From assembly GCA_963733105.1 (NCBI GenBank), contig CAVTCB010000023.1, forward strand, positions 124,001 through 188,000: DNA of 64,000 bases, read 5' to 3'. The notes under the pieces were generated by a model. The model was given only the letters and a program-made list of their open reading frames with translations, ran no database searches and was not told the origin of the DNA. The position numbers were made by a program, and so were the translations under genes. Positions 51,099 through 60,097 of this stretch are shown here, piece after piece (the stretch's first letter is position 1; each line of letters begins with the position of its first letter). Source of the stretch: JAFAYN01 sp963733105. Its GTDB lineage: Bacteria; Gemmatimonadota; Gemmatimonadetes; Longimicrobiales; Longimicrobiaceae.

Positions 51099-52226
51099 AT
51101 GACCACCTGGACCAGCTTCGAGAACTCCCGCGTGCTGACCGTGGACGACTCCCGGGCGGTGCGCATCTTCCTGTCGGACGTCCTGACCCGGCACGGCGCC
51201 CTCGTGGACGAGGCCGGCACGGGGGGCGAGGCGCTGGACCGGTGCGCCGAGGGGAGCTACGACCTGATCCTGCTCGACCTCCTCCTCCCGGACATGGACG
51301 GGATCGAGGTGCTGCGCAGGCTCCGCGAGTCGGACGCGGAGACCCCGGTGGTGCTGCTCACGGGGGCGGGGGGGATCGAGTCGGCGACGGCGGCGGTGCG
51401 GCAGGGAGCGGACGGCTACATCGAGAAGCAGCACCTGGACACCGAGGGGGACGAGGCCTCCTTCCTGTACGCCCTCCAGCAGGCGGTGGAGCACCGCGCC
51501 GGCCACGTGGCCCAGCGCCAGCTCCAGGACATGAAGGCCGACTTCTACTCCATGGTGACGCACGACCTCCGCAACCCCGCGGGGAACCTGTGGGGGGTCA
51601 TCCGGATGCTCCTGGCCGGGAAGGCCGGGCCGCTGACGCCCCGGCAGGAGCAGCTCCTCGGCATCGCCCAGACCTCGGCCACCAAGCTGGTGGGCCTCAT
51701 CAACGACTACCTGGACTTCGCCAAGATCGACGCGGGCTTCCTGCGGCTGGAGCCGCGCGACGCGGAGCTGCGCGCGGTGGTGGAGGCCAGCGTCGCCCAG
51801 GCCGAGCCGCAGGCGCAGGTGCGCCAGCAGACGCTCACCGCCACCCTCCCGGACGCTCCCGTGCCGGCGCGCGTGGACCCCGCGCGGCTGGAGCAGGTGC
51901 TGGACAACCTGATCTCCAACGCCATCAAGTACACCCCGGACGGGGGGAACGTGGAGGTGGGGCTGGAGACGCACGGCGGGTGCGCCGTGTTCCGCGTCCG
52001 CGACGACGGCCGGGGGATTCCCCCGGAGCAGCTCTCCGCCCTCTTCACCAAGTACCACCGGGTCCCCGGAGAGGCCACGCGCGGCATCCAGGGGACGGGG
52101 CTCGGCCTCCTGATCGTCAAGGAGATCGTGGAGGCGCACGGGGGGACGGTGCGGGTGGAGTCGGAGGGGGTGCCGGGGAAGGGGACCACCTTCGTGGTGT
52201 CCGTCCCCCTGGAGCGGGCGGAGTAG
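51099..52226 (+). CDS. receiver-histidine kinase hybrid heading the chemosensory operon
   Basis: A 375-residue soluble protein. Receiver domain first: VLTVDDSRAVRIFL, phospho-acceptor Asp60 in ILLDLLLPDMDG, and YIEKQHL for the Lys. Then HisKA with His155 in MVTHDLRNPAGNL (N in place of the usual S/T after R), and the ATPase with NLISNAIKYTPDGG, DDGRGIPP and GTGLGLLIVK. A kinase that has its receiver at the N-terminus can be switched by another kinase, here probably the CheA-type protein of the same operon. It would then relay to an unseen target. ATG 51099 is preceded by a repeat rather than a clear Shine-Dalgarno. Next gene starts 15 bases after. Confidence 0.87.
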   Translation: MTTWTSFENSRVLTVDDSRAVRIFLSDVLTRHGALVDEAGTGGEALDRCAEGSYDLILLDLLLPDMDGIEVLRRLRESDAETPVVLLTGAGGIESATAAVRQGADGYIEKQHLDTEGDEASFLYALQQAVEHRAGHVAQRQLQDMKADFYSMVTHDLRNPAGNLWGVIRMLLAGKAGPLTPRQEQLLGIAQTSATKLVGLINDYLDFAKIDAGFLRLEPRDAELRAVVEASVAQAEPQAQVRQQTLTATLPDAPVPARVDPARLEQVLDNLISNAIKYTPDGGNVEVGLETHGGCAVFRVRDDGRGIPPEQLSALFTKYHRVPGEATRGIQGTGLGLLIVKEIVEAHGGTVRVESEGVPGKGTTFVVSVPLERAE

Positions 52227-52241
52227 GGAGCCGGGGGCCGC

Positions 52242-52706
52242 GTGCAGATCCTGCGCTTCGAGGTGGCCGGCGTCGGCTGCGCGCTCCCGGCCGCGGAGGT
52301 GCGGCAGGTGCTCCGCGCCGTGGCGGTGGCTCCCCTCCCCGGCGCGCCCCCCGTGGTCGCGGGGGTGATCAACCTGCGCGGCCTCGCGGTCCCGGTGCTC
52401 GACCTGCGGCGCCGCTTCGGGCTCCCGGGGAGGGCGCTCCACCCCGACGACGTGTTCGTGGTGGCGGAGGTGGCGGGGCGGGCGGTGGCGCTCTGGGCGG
52501 ACGTGGCGGTGGGGCTGGCCGACGTGGACCCCGCGGCGGTGGAGCCCGCCTCCACGGTGGTGGCGCGCCCCGGGTACGTGGGCGGGGTGGCGAGGCTCCC
52601 CGACGGGGTGGCGATGATCCACGACCTCGCCACCTTCCTTTCCGACGCCGAGTCGGGCGAGCTGGACGCGGCGCTCGCCGCCGGGGCCGGACCGGCGGCG
52701 CCGTGA
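52242..52706 (+). CDS. CheW-like coupling protein
   Basis: A 154-residue CheW-domain protein. Features: LRFEVAGVGCALPAAEVRQVLR, the GVINLRGLAVPVLDLRRRFG core near 44-63 and a terminal MIHDLATFL strand. CheW proteins bridge chemoreceptors and CheA in signalling arrays. It starts at GTG 52242 behind AGGGAG and its TGA overlaps the GTG of the CheR gene. It differs from the second CheW-type protein in this operon (54037), so the array may use both in distinct places. Confidence 0.88.
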   Translation: MQILRFEVAGVGCALPAAEVRQVLRAVAVAPLPGAPPVVAGVINLRGLAVPVLDLRRRFGLPGRALHPDDVFVVAEVAGRAVALWADVAVGLADVDPAAVEPASTVVARPGYVGGVARLPDGVAMIHDLATFLSDAESGELDAALAAGAGPAAP

Positions 52707-54040
52707 GCCCGCGGACCCGGGAGGAGGTGGGCCGGGTGCTCCGCCTCCTGGAGGAGCGCGCGGGGCTGGTCTTCCGCCCCGACCAGCGGGAGCAGGTGGA
52801 GGCGGCGGTGCGGCGCGCAGCGGCGCGGGTGGGGGGGCCGGGGGCGCTGGCCCGGCTCGCCGCGGCGGACGACGCCGTCCTGGAGCCGCTCCTGGCGGAG
52901 GTGACCGTCGGGGAAACCTACTTCTTCCGCCACCCGGAGCAGCTCGCCGCGGTCCGCGAGCGCGTCCTCCCCGGGCTGGTGCGCCGCGGGGGCGCGGCGC
53001 GGTGCTGGAGCGCGGGGTGCGCCTCGGGGGAGGAGGCGTACACGCTCTCCATGCTCCTGCGCGAGTCCGCCCCCGGCCTCGGGTACCGGGTGCTGGGGAC
53101 GGACGTGGTCCGGGCCCGCCTGGACACGGCGCGGAGGGGGCGGTACGGGAGGTGGTCGCTGCGCGGCGTGCCCGAGGAGGCCGTGGCGCGCGGGTTCGAG
53201 CCGCGCGGCGGGAGCTACGAGGTGCGCCCGGAGGTGCGCGCCCCGGTGGAGTTCCGGGCGCTGAACCTGGCCGATCCCACGGCGGCCTACGTGGCGGTGG
53301 GGGCGTGGGGGATGGACCTGGTGCTGTGCCGCAACGTGCTGATCTACCTGGACCCGGCCACGGTCCGCCACGTGGCGGAGCGGCTGATGGAGGCGCTGAG
53401 CCCCGACGGGTGGATCTTCCTGGGCGCGTCCGACCCCCCGTTCTCCGACCTGGTCCGGTGCGAGGTGGTGGAGACCGAAGCGGGGCTGGCGTACCGCCGC
53501 CCCCGCCGGGCCGTCGCCGCGGCGGCGCCCCCGGCCCCTCGGGCTCCGGAGCCCGACCGGCCGGCTCCCGCACGAGTGGCTCCCGCGCCGGCGGCCCCGG
53601 CTCCGGTCCCGGAGCCCGCCGCGGACGAGGGTGCGGAGGGGGCCGTGCTCCGCGTCCGCGCCCTCGCCGACGAGGGGCGGACGCGGGAGGCGGCCGACGT
53701 CTGCGTGGCGGCGCTCGACCGGCACGGCGCCTCCGCGGAGCTGCTCTACCTGCACGCCGTCCTCCTCCTGGAGGCGCGGCGCTTCGCCGAGGCCGCCGCC
53801 GCGGCCCGGCGCGCCCTGTACCTGGACCGGAGCATGATCGTCGCGCACCTGGCGCTGGGGAGCGCCCTCACGCAGGCGGGAGACGCGGAGGGCGCCCGGC
53901 GCGCCCTCCGCAACGCCGCCGCCCTCCTGGACGTGCTCCCGGCCGGCGAGGCCGTCCCCGACTCCGGCGGCGGGACGGCGGGGCGGCTCCTGGCCGGCGT
54001 CCGCGCGCAGCTCCGCGTGCTCGGCGGGGAGGGGGCGTGA
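52703..54040 (+). CDS. CheR-type methyltransferase with TPR domain
   Basis: A 445-residue chemoreceptor methyltransferase that uses SAM to methylate glutamates of the MCP. N-terminal helical domain with FRPDQREQVEAAVRRA, then EVTVGETYFFRHPEQL, WSAGCASGEEAYTLSMLLRE (SAM site), GTDVVRARLDTARRGRYG, LVLCRNVLIYLD and a terminal ALSPDGWIFLGASDP. A Pro/Ala-rich linker leads to three TPR-like helical pairs (ALADEGRTREAADVCVAALD, ELLYLHAVLLLEARRFAEAA, AHLALGSALTQAGDAEGARR). The CheR-TPR pairing is typical of WspC and FrzF. GTG 52703 overlaps the CheW stop; its own TGA overlaps GTG 54037. Confidence 0.93.
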   Translation: MSPRTREEVGRVLRLLEERAGLVFRPDQREQVEAAVRRAAARVGGPGALARLAAADDAVLEPLLAEVTVGETYFFRHPEQLAAVRERVLPGLVRRGGAARCWSAGCASGEEAYTLSMLLRESAPGLGYRVLGTDVVRARLDTARRGRYGRWSLRGVPEEAVARGFEPRGGSYEVRPEVRAPVEFRALNLADPTAAYVAVGAWGMDLVLCRNVLIYLDPATVRHVAERLMEALSPDGWIFLGASDPPFSDLVRCEVVETEAGLAYRRPRRAVAAAAPPAPRAPEPDRPAPARVAPAPAAPAPVPEPAADEGAEGAVLRVRALADEGRTREAADVCVAALDRHGASAELLYLHAVLLLEARRFAEAAAAARRALYLDRSMIVAHLALGSALTQAGDAEGARRALRNAAALLDVLPAGEAVPDSGGGTAGRLLAGVRAQLRVLGGEGA

Positions 54041-54540
54041 GCCCGGACCCGCCGGAGCGGGCCCGCCTCGTGCTGGAGGAGCGCGCCCGGCTCCTGGCGC
54101 GCCCCCTGGCGGAGGCGGAAGCCGGGGCCGACCTGGAGGTGGTGACCTTCGAGCTGGCCGGGGAGCGGTACGCCATCGAGGCGCAGTACCTCCTCGCCGT
54201 GGCGCGGATCGACCGGCCCACCACCGTCCCGGGGACCGACCCCACCGTGTTCGGGGTGGCCGCCTGGCGCGGGGAGCTGGTCCTGATCCGCGACTACCGG
54301 CCGCTCCTCGGCCTCCCCGTGGCGGAGGCGGGGGAGGCGCGGGGGGTGAGCGTCCTGGTGGTGGGCGAGGACCGCCCCGCGTTCGCCATCCTGGTGGAGG
54401 CGGTCGGCGAGCACCTGCGCATCCCGCTGGCCGAGGTGCACGCCGGCGGCGACGCGTCGGGGCGGCGGTTCGTGCGGGGGGTGACCGGCGGGATGGTGGT
54501 GGTGCTGGACGCGATCGAGCTCTGGAACCTGCACGGATGA
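54037..54540 (+). CDS. second CheW-like coupling protein
   Basis: A 167-residue CheW-domain protein with a 30-residue charged N-terminal extension (ARLVLEERARLLARPLAEAE) before LEVVTFELAGERYAIEAQYLL. Core features: TVFGVAAWRGELVLIRDYRPLLG near 76 and VGEHLRIPLAEV. It resembles WspD/FrzB-type second adaptors. It overlaps the CheR gene by four bases; the MCP gene follows by ten bases with a GGAGG site in between. Confidence 0.87.
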   Translation: MSPDPPERARLVLEERARLLARPLAEAEAGADLEVVTFELAGERYAIEAQYLLAVARIDRPTTVPGTDPTVFGVAAWRGELVLIRDYRPLLGLPVAEAGEARGVSVLVVGEDRPAFAILVEAVGEHLRIPLAEVHAGGDASGRRFVRGVTGGMVVVLDAIELWNLHG

Positions 54541-54550
54541 GGAGGTCCTC

Positions 54551-56029
54551 TTGAACTGGACGGTGAGTCGCAGGATCGCGGCGGGGTTCGCGCTCGCGCT
54601 CGGGCTGCTGGTGGTGGTGGCGGTGATGGCCAGTCTCGCGCTGAACCGCGCCACCGAGGCGTACCGGGCCGCCCTGGACCAGCAGCGGCGCCACGAGCTT
54701 CCCATCCTCGCGGCCCAGAAGTCGTTCCAGAGCGCCAACCTCCAGTTCGTCCGCTACCTCCTGGAGCCCGGCGACCGCTGGGTCCGCGAGCGGGACGAGC
54801 GCCTCCGCGACGCGACGCGGTACCTGGAGGCCCTCCGCGACTCGGCCACGTCCCGGCAGGCGGAGGACCGCTGGAGGGAGACCCTGCGCGTGGTGCAGCA
54901 GTGGGACGAAGCTTCGCGGGCCTCCATGGCGCTGGCCGGGGAGGGGCGCCGCGACGAGGCGCTCCGGGCCCGCGACGTGCGCGCCCTCCCCCTGGCGGAC
55001 CAGATCGGCGCCGTCATGGAGCGCGGGATCGAGGCGGAGCGCCGCGAGACCGAGTCGCGCATCGGGGCCGCGCGCGACTCCGCCCGGCGGATGTCCTTCC
55101 TCCTGGGGGTCGGCACCCTGATCGCCCTGGTGCTGGGGATCGGCTCCGCGTACCGGCTCAACCGGGCCGTCAGCGGGCCGCTGCGGGAGACGACGAGCGT
55201 GCTGGCCTCCAGCGCCACCCAGATCCTCGCCGCCACCCGCGAGCAGGCGGCGGGGGCCACCCAGTCCATGGCCGCCGTGTCCGAGACCGCCGCCACGGTG
55301 GACGAGGTGGCGCAGACCTCGGAGCAGGCGGCCCAGCGCGCGCGCGCGGTCTCCGACTCGGCGCACCGCACCGCCGAGGTGGCCCGGACGGGGCGGAAGG
55401 CGGTGGAGGACTCGACCGCCGCCATGGGCGAGGTGCGCGCCCGGGTGGAGTCCATCGCCACCAGCATCCTGGCGCTGGCCGAGCAGGCGCAGGCCATCGG
55501 CGAGATCATCGCCGCCGTGGACGACATCGCCGGCCAGACCAACCTCCTGGCGCTGAACGCCGCCATCGAGGCCTCCCGCGCCGGGGAGTACGGGCGCGGC
55601 TTCGCGGTGGTGGCGGCGGAGATCCGCAGCCTGGCGGAGCAGTCGCGCGGCGCCACCGTGCAGGTGCGGCAGATCCTGGGCGAGATCCAGCGGGCCACCA
55701 GCGCCGCGGTGATGACCACGGAGGAGGGGACCAAGCAGGTGGCGGTGGGGGCGCGGCAGATGGCCGAGGCGGGGGACACCATCCGCCTCCTCGCCGAGTC
55801 CACCGGCGACGCGGCGCAGGTGGCCTCGCAGATCCTGGCCTCGGCCGGGCAGCAGGCCGCGGGGATGTCGCAGATCCGCCAGGCCATGCGCGACATCCAG
55901 GGCGCGACGCAGCAGAACCTGGCCGCCACCCAGCAGACCGAGCGCGCCGCCCAGGAGCTGAGCCGGATGGGGGGGGTGCTGCTGGAGCTGGTGGGGTCCG
56001 ACCGGCGCCCCGGAGGGCGGGCCGGATGA
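54551..56029 (+). CDS. methyl-accepting chemotaxis protein
   Basis: A 492-residue receptor. Start TTG 54551 with GGAGG five bases before. First membrane helix near 9-31 (AAGFALALGLLVVVAVMASLAL), a periplasmic helical-bundle ligand region of about 145 residues, second helix near 180-200, then a long cytoplasmic coiled coil with the conserved hairpin tip DDIAGQTNLLALNAAIEASRAG and FAVVAAEIRSLAEQSR. The HAMP segment is short. Adaptation sites would be Gln/Glu pairs in the coiled coil. The helical periplasmic domain has no obvious cofactor or ligand motif. Its stop overlaps the start of cheA. Confidence 0.93.
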   Translation: MNWTVSRRIAAGFALALGLLVVVAVMASLALNRATEAYRAALDQQRRHELPILAAQKSFQSANLQFVRYLLEPGDRWVRERDERLRDATRYLEALRDSATSRQAEDRWRETLRVVQQWDEASRASMALAGEGRRDEALRARDVRALPLADQIGAVMERGIEAERRETESRIGAARDSARRMSFLLGVGTLIALVLGIGSAYRLNRAVSGPLRETTSVLASSATQILAATREQAAGATQSMAAVSETAATVDEVAQTSEQAAQRARAVSDSAHRTAEVARTGRKAVEDSTAAMGEVRARVESIATSILALAEQAQAIGEIIAAVDDIAGQTNLLALNAAIEASRAGEYGRGFAVVAAEIRSLAEQSRGATVQVRQILGEIQRATSAAVMTTEEGTKQVAVGARQMAEAGDTIRLLAESTGDAAQVASQILASAGQQAAGMSQIRQAMRDIQGATQQNLAATQQTERAAQELSRMGGVLLELVGSDRRPGGRAG

Positions 56030-58218
56030 ACCGCGGCTCCCTCGCCGCGCGGCTCCTGGCCGCGTTCCTGGAGGACCTGGACGAGCAGGTCCGCGCCATG
56101 GACGCCGACCTGATCGCCCTGGAGGGCCGCCCCGCCGACGAGGAGCGCCTGAAGTCGCTGTTCCGCGCCGCCCACACCATCAAGGGGGCCGCGCGCGCCG
56201 CCAACCTCCCCCCGGTGGAGGAGGCGTGCCACGTGCTGGAGGGGCGCCTCGCCGACGCCCGCGACGGCCGGACGGGGCTGGGCCCGGCGCAGTTCCGCGC
56301 CCTGTTCGCCGCCGTGGACGCGCTGCGCGAGGCCGGGGAGCGCCTCCGCGCGGGCGAGCCGCTGGACGGGGCGCAGGTGGGGCGCCTCCCGGAGCTGCTG
56401 CGCGAGCGGTGGGACTCCCCCCCCGCGCCCGCCCCGGACGCGCCCCCCGAGCTCGAGCCCGCTCCCGCGCCCTCCCCGTCCGCCGAGCGCGGCGACGCGC
56501 GGCTCCGCGTGGAGGCGGAGAAGCTGGACGCCCTGCTCGCCTCCGCCAGCCAGCTGGTGATCGCCCGCGGGCGCGTGGCCGCGCGCCCTCCCGAGGTGCG
56601 GGCGCTGCGCGACCTGTGCGCGCGCGTGGAGGCGCAGCACCGCCGCGCCGCCCGCAGCGTGCGCGCGGCGCTGGAGAGCGCCGGGGCGCCCCCGGCCGTG
56701 GCCGACGCCCTGGCCGCCGTGGAGGCCGACCTGCAGCGGGCCGCGCGCGAGGCCGCCCGGATCGCCTCGGCGGTGGTGGGCGACGCCCGGGCGGTGGAGC
56801 ACGCCGCGGACGAGCTCGCCGGCCGGGTGCGGGGGCTCCGCCTCCGCCCCTTCGCCGACGCCTGCGAGGCGCTCCCGCGGGTGGCGCGCGACGTGGCCGC
56901 CGGCTCCGGGAAGGAGGCGCGGCTGGTGGTGCAGGGGGGCGGCGTGGAGGCCGACCGGGTGGTGATCGAGGGGGTGCGCGAGGCGCTCCTCCACCTGGTC
57001 CGCAACGCGGTGGACCACGGGATCGAGCCCCCCGATGCGCGCGAGGCCGCGGGGAAGCCGCCCGCCGGGACCGTCACCGTCGCCGCGGCGGTGCACAGCG
57101 ACCGGATGACGGTGACGGTGGCCGACGACGGGCGCGGGCTGGACCTCCCCGCCATCCGCGAGGCGCTGGAGCGCCGCGGCCTCCCCGTCCCCTCCGACGA
57201 GCGGGAGCTGGCCCGCGCGGTCTTCACGGGCGGCCTCTCCACCCGCTCCGACGCCACCCGCATCTCCGGGCGCGGCGTGGGTCTCGACGCCGCCCGGGCC
57301 GCCGTGGAGCGGGTGCGCGGCACGGTGGAGGTGGCCTGGCGCGAGGGGGCGGGGACGGTCTTCGTACTGGAGTGCCCCCTCACCCTCGCCACCCTGCGCG
57401 CCCTCCTGGTGCGGGTGGGCGACCACGTGCTGGCGCTCCCCACCGCCTCCGTGGACGCCCTGGTGCGCGTCCGACCCGGAGAGGTCCGCCGGGCGGAGGG
57501 GCGCGACGTGGTGGCCGTCGGGGGGGTGCCGCTCCCCCTGGTCCCGCTGGCGCGCATCCTGGGCCCCCCGCTCCGGGAGGACCCCGCCCGCGGGGTCGCC
57601 GTGGCCGTGGTGCTCCGCGCCGGGGAGCGCCGCCTCGCCGCCCTGGTGGACGAGCCGCTGGCCGAGGAGGAGGTGGTGGTCCGCGCGCTGGAGCGTCCGG
57701 AGGGCCCGCTCCCGCACCTGGCCGGGGCCGCTCTCCTGGGGACCGGGGAGGTGGCGCTGGTGCTGGACCCCCCCGCGCTGGTGGAGACGGGGCTGGGGCT
57801 GGCCGGGGGCGCGCCGCTGGCGGCGTCCGAGGGCCCCGCGGCCGGGCCGGCGCGGCGGCGCGTGCTGGTGGTGGACGACTCCATCACCACCCGCACCCTG
57901 GAGCAGAGCACCCTGGAGGCCGCCGGCTACGAGGTGGCCACCGCGGTGGACGGCGCCGACGGGTGGCGCAAGCTCCAGGAGGACGGGGCGGACCTGGTGG
58001 TGAGCGACGTGGAGATGCCGCGGATGAGCGGGTTCGAGCTGTGCGAGGCGATCCGGGCCTCCCGGCGCTTCGCCTCCCTCCCCGTGGTCCTGGTGACCTC
58101 GCTGGACTCGGCGGAGCACCGGGCCCGCGGGCTGGAGGCGGGGGCGGACGCCTACGTCGGCAAGTCGGGGTTCGACCAGGAGGCGCTCCTGGACATCGTC
58201 CGGCAGCTCGTCGGGTGA
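56026..58218 (+). CDS. CheA-type histidine kinase fused to a receiver domain
   Basis: A 730-residue kinase. Hpt domain with His50 in FRAAHTIKGAARAANLPP; a Pro-rich linker near 135; a dimerisation region; ATPase with LLHLVRNAVDHGIEPPD, DDGRGLD and GRGVGLDAAR; a CheW-like domain (RALLVRVGDHVLALPTASVD to about 585); then a receiver with VLVVDDSITTRTLEQSTL, Asp661 in VVSDVEMPRMSG and Lys in YVGKSGF. No separate P2 CheY-binding domain is evident. CheA-REC fusions define WspE and FrzE-like systems that control functions other than swimming. ATG 56026 overlaps the MCP stop; cheB begins eight bases after its end. Confidence 0.92.
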   Translation: MNRGSLAARLLAAFLEDLDEQVRAMDADLIALEGRPADEERLKSLFRAAHTIKGAARAANLPPVEEACHVLEGRLADARDGRTGLGPAQFRALFAAVDALREAGERLRAGEPLDGAQVGRLPELLRERWDSPPAPAPDAPPELEPAPAPSPSAERGDARLRVEAEKLDALLASASQLVIARGRVAARPPEVRALRDLCARVEAQHRRAARSVRAALESAGAPPAVADALAAVEADLQRAAREAARIASAVVGDARAVEHAADELAGRVRGLRLRPFADACEALPRVARDVAAGSGKEARLVVQGGGVEADRVVIEGVREALLHLVRNAVDHGIEPPDAREAAGKPPAGTVTVAAAVHSDRMTVTVADDGRGLDLPAIREALERRGLPVPSDERELARAVFTGGLSTRSDATRISGRGVGLDAARAAVERVRGTVEVAWREGAGTVFVLECPLTLATLRALLVRVGDHVLALPTASVDALVRVRPGEVRRAEGRDVVAVGGVPLPLVPLARILGPPLREDPARGVAVAVVLRAGERRLAALVDEPLAEEEVVVRALERPEGPLPHLAGAALLGTGEVALVLDPPALVETGLGLAGGAPLAASEGPAAGPARRRVLVVDDSITTRTLEQSTLEAAGYEVATAVDGADGWRKLQEDGADLVVSDVEMPRMSGFELCEAIRASRRFASLPVVLVTSLDSAEHRARGLEAGADAYVGKSGFDQEALLDIVRQLVG

Positions 58219-58225
58219 GGGCGCC

Positions 58226-59257
58226 GTGATCCGCGTGCTGGTGGCCGAGGACTCGCTGGCCCAGCGGGCGCTCCTGGTGGCGATCCTGGAGAGCGACCCG
58301 GCGATCCGGGTGGTGGGGGAGGCCGCCAACGGGGCCGAGGCGGTGGAGATGGCGGCGCGGCTCCGCCCCGACCTGGTCACCATGGACATCCACATGCCGG
58401 TGATGGACGGGTTCGAGGCGACGCGGGAGATCATGGTCCGCACTCCCACCCCCATCGTGGTGGTGTCCTCCAGCGTGAGCCGCGAGGACATCGCGCTCTC
58501 CCTCCGCGCGACCGCCGCCGGGGCGCTGGCCGCCATCGCCCGGCCCGACCACCCCGGGTCGCCCCGCTTCGAGGAGGACCGGAGCGAGCTCCTGGCGGTG
58601 GTGAAGGCCATGGCCGACGTGAAGGTGGTGCGCCGCTGGACCGGCCGCCGCACGGAGCCGCTCCCCGTCGCCCCCCGCCCACGCGCGGCGGGGAGCGCGC
58701 GGGTGGTGGCGATCGCGGCCTCCACCGGCGGCCCCGTCGCGCTGCAGACCATCCTGGCCTCCCTTCCCGCCGGGTTCCCGGCCCCGGTCCTGGTGGCCCA
58801 GCACCTGTCCCGCGGCTTCATCGGCGTGCTGGCGGAGTGGCTCGACTCCGGCACCCGCCTCCGCGTCCGGGTCGCCGAGGACGGGGAGCTCCTCGCCGCC
58901 GGGACGGTCTACCTCGCCCCCGACGACCGGCACCTGGGCGTCGCCGCCGACGGCACCGTGGCCCTCTCCACCGGTCCCGCGATGGACGGGTTCCGCCCCT
59001 CGGCCACGCACCTGTTCCGCTCCGCCGCCCACGCCTACGGCCCTTCCCTGGCGGCCGCCATCCTCACGGGGATGGGGAGCGACGGCGTCGCCGGCCTCCG
59101 CGACGCCCACGCCGCGGGCGCCACGGTGCTCGCCCAGGACGAGGAGTCCAGCGTGATCTACGGGATGCCCCGCGAGGCCGTGCTCGCCGGCGTCGTGCGC
59201 GAGGTGCTCCCCCTTTCGGGGATGGCGGCGAGACTGGTGCAGCTCGCGGGGGGGTGA
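58226..59257 (+). CDS. CheB-type protein-glutamate methylesterase
   Basis: A 343-residue receptor demethylase. Receiver with VLVAEDSLAQRALLVAIL and the phospho-acceptor Asp in VTMDIHMPVMDG near 53; linker; catalytic domain with the Ser in AIAASTGGPVALQ, His in LVAQHLSRGF and Asp in GMGSDGVAGLRD. It counters CheR on the operon's MCP. GTG 58226 is the only sensible start. It is the last gene of the seven-gene operon, and a repeat-type terminator lies 50 bases after it. Confidence 0.93.
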   Translation: MIRVLVAEDSLAQRALLVAILESDPAIRVVGEAANGAEAVEMAARLRPDLVTMDIHMPVMDGFEATREIMVRTPTPIVVVSSSVSREDIALSLRATAAGALAAIARPDHPGSPRFEEDRSELLAVVKAMADVKVVRRWTGRRTEPLPVAPRPRAAGSARVVAIAASTGGPVALQTILASLPAGFPAPVLVAQHLSRGFIGVLAEWLDSGTRLRVRVAEDGELLAAGTVYLAPDDRHLGVAADGTVALSTGPAMDGFRPSATHLFRSAAHAYGPSLAAAILTGMGSDGVAGLRDAHAAGATVLAQDEESSVIYGMPREAVLAGVVREVLPLSGMAARLVQLAGG

Positions 59258-59261
59258 GGAA

Positions 59262-59343
59262 CGGCAGGGGACAGGGAACAGGGGACAGGGAACAGCCTGC
59301 AACGACACGACGGGGCGGAACCGGGATGGTGCCGCCCCATCGT
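59262..59343. terminator. R5-R4 composite element, terminator between converging genes
   Basis: An R5-type segment (ggcaggggacagggaacagg, 59262-59298) is followed by an R4 hairpin with arms cgacggggcgg and ccgccccatcg (59308-59343). It lies between cheB and the converging thioredoxin-like gene, and can serve both. The 61977 element has the two modules in the opposite order. Confidence 0.65.
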
Positions 59344-59379
59344 CATCGTTCGCGGTTTGGCCCGGCTCCGGAGCAGCCC

Positions 59380-59934
59380 CTACGACTCTGAACGCGCAGA
59401 AGCAGCCTCGATCACCGAGATCAGCTCCCGGAGCGTGCTCTCCCCCCGGTCCCGCGCGTACCACGCCCGCACGTCGCGGTACACCTCCTCCGCCGGCCGC
59501 GAGCCCGCCGCCTTCTCGCGCAGCACGAACTCCTGCAGCTCCGCCGGGCGCGGCCCCCAGCGCCCCACCGGGCGGAGCTCCGCGTCCAGCACCATCACCA
59601 GCGGGATGGAGCGCGCCGTCCCGGTGAGGTAAAGGTCCATCAGCTCCGGGTTCTCGTCCCGCTTCACCACCCGCATCTCCAGCTCCGGCGCCGCCTCCGC
59701 CAGCTTCGCCATCACCGGCACCGTGTTGGAGGCGTCCCCGCACCAGTCCTCCGAGATCACCAGCAGCTTCCACTCCCCCCCGGCCGCCCGCACCCGCTCC
59801 AGCGCCCACTCCGGCACCCGCGCCCGCGCGCTCACCCCCTCCCACAGCGCGCGGATCTTGTGCACCTCCTCCCCCAAGTAGCGCTCCCAGGAGAGCCCCT
59901 TCTCCCAGTAGGTCCCGTGGTCCAGTTCCGCCAT
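59380..59934 (-). CDS. thioredoxin-family protein
   Basis: A 184-residue cytoplasmic thioredoxin-fold protein. The active-site strand reads LLVISEDWCGDASNTVPVMA near 60, with WCGD in place of the classical WCxxC: only one active-site cysteine remains, so it cannot act as a dithiol reductase, and a monothiol or binding role is more likely. SIPLVMVLDAELRPVGRWGPRP near 110 gives the cis-Pro and following strand. Similar WCGD proteins are widespread in Firmicutes and other phyla but uncharacterised. ATG 59934 has AAGG upstream. It is divergent from the release-factor-like gene. Confidence 0.83.
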   Translation of the reverse strand: MAELDHGTYWEKGLSWERYLGEEVHKIRALWEGVSARARVPEWALERVRAAGGEWKLLVISEDWCGDASNTVPVMAKLAEAAPELEMRVVKRDENPELMDLYLTGTARSIPLVMVLDAELRPVGRWGPRPAELQEFVLREKAAGSRPAEEVYRDVRAWYARDRGESTLRELISVIEAASARSES

Positions 59935-60097
59935 GTCGCGCGAGCCTTTCCGAAGTCGTGAGTCCCGTCCGCCCCGCTCCTTCCGCACGCACCGCGCCGC
60001 GGGGGGAGCGGGCAGGAAACTTGCGAGCCGCGCCGGGCGGCACGTTCGCGAGGGGACCGGGCGGCGCGCGAACCTCCCCAACTCACCACACGAGGCC

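Noticed and set aside
54754..58854. A 1366-codon open frame antisense to the MCP, CheA and CheB genes
   Set aside because: In very GC-rich DNA, long antisense frames are expected. This one has low-complexity Arg/Ser/Ala composition and no motif, while the + strand genes are complete.
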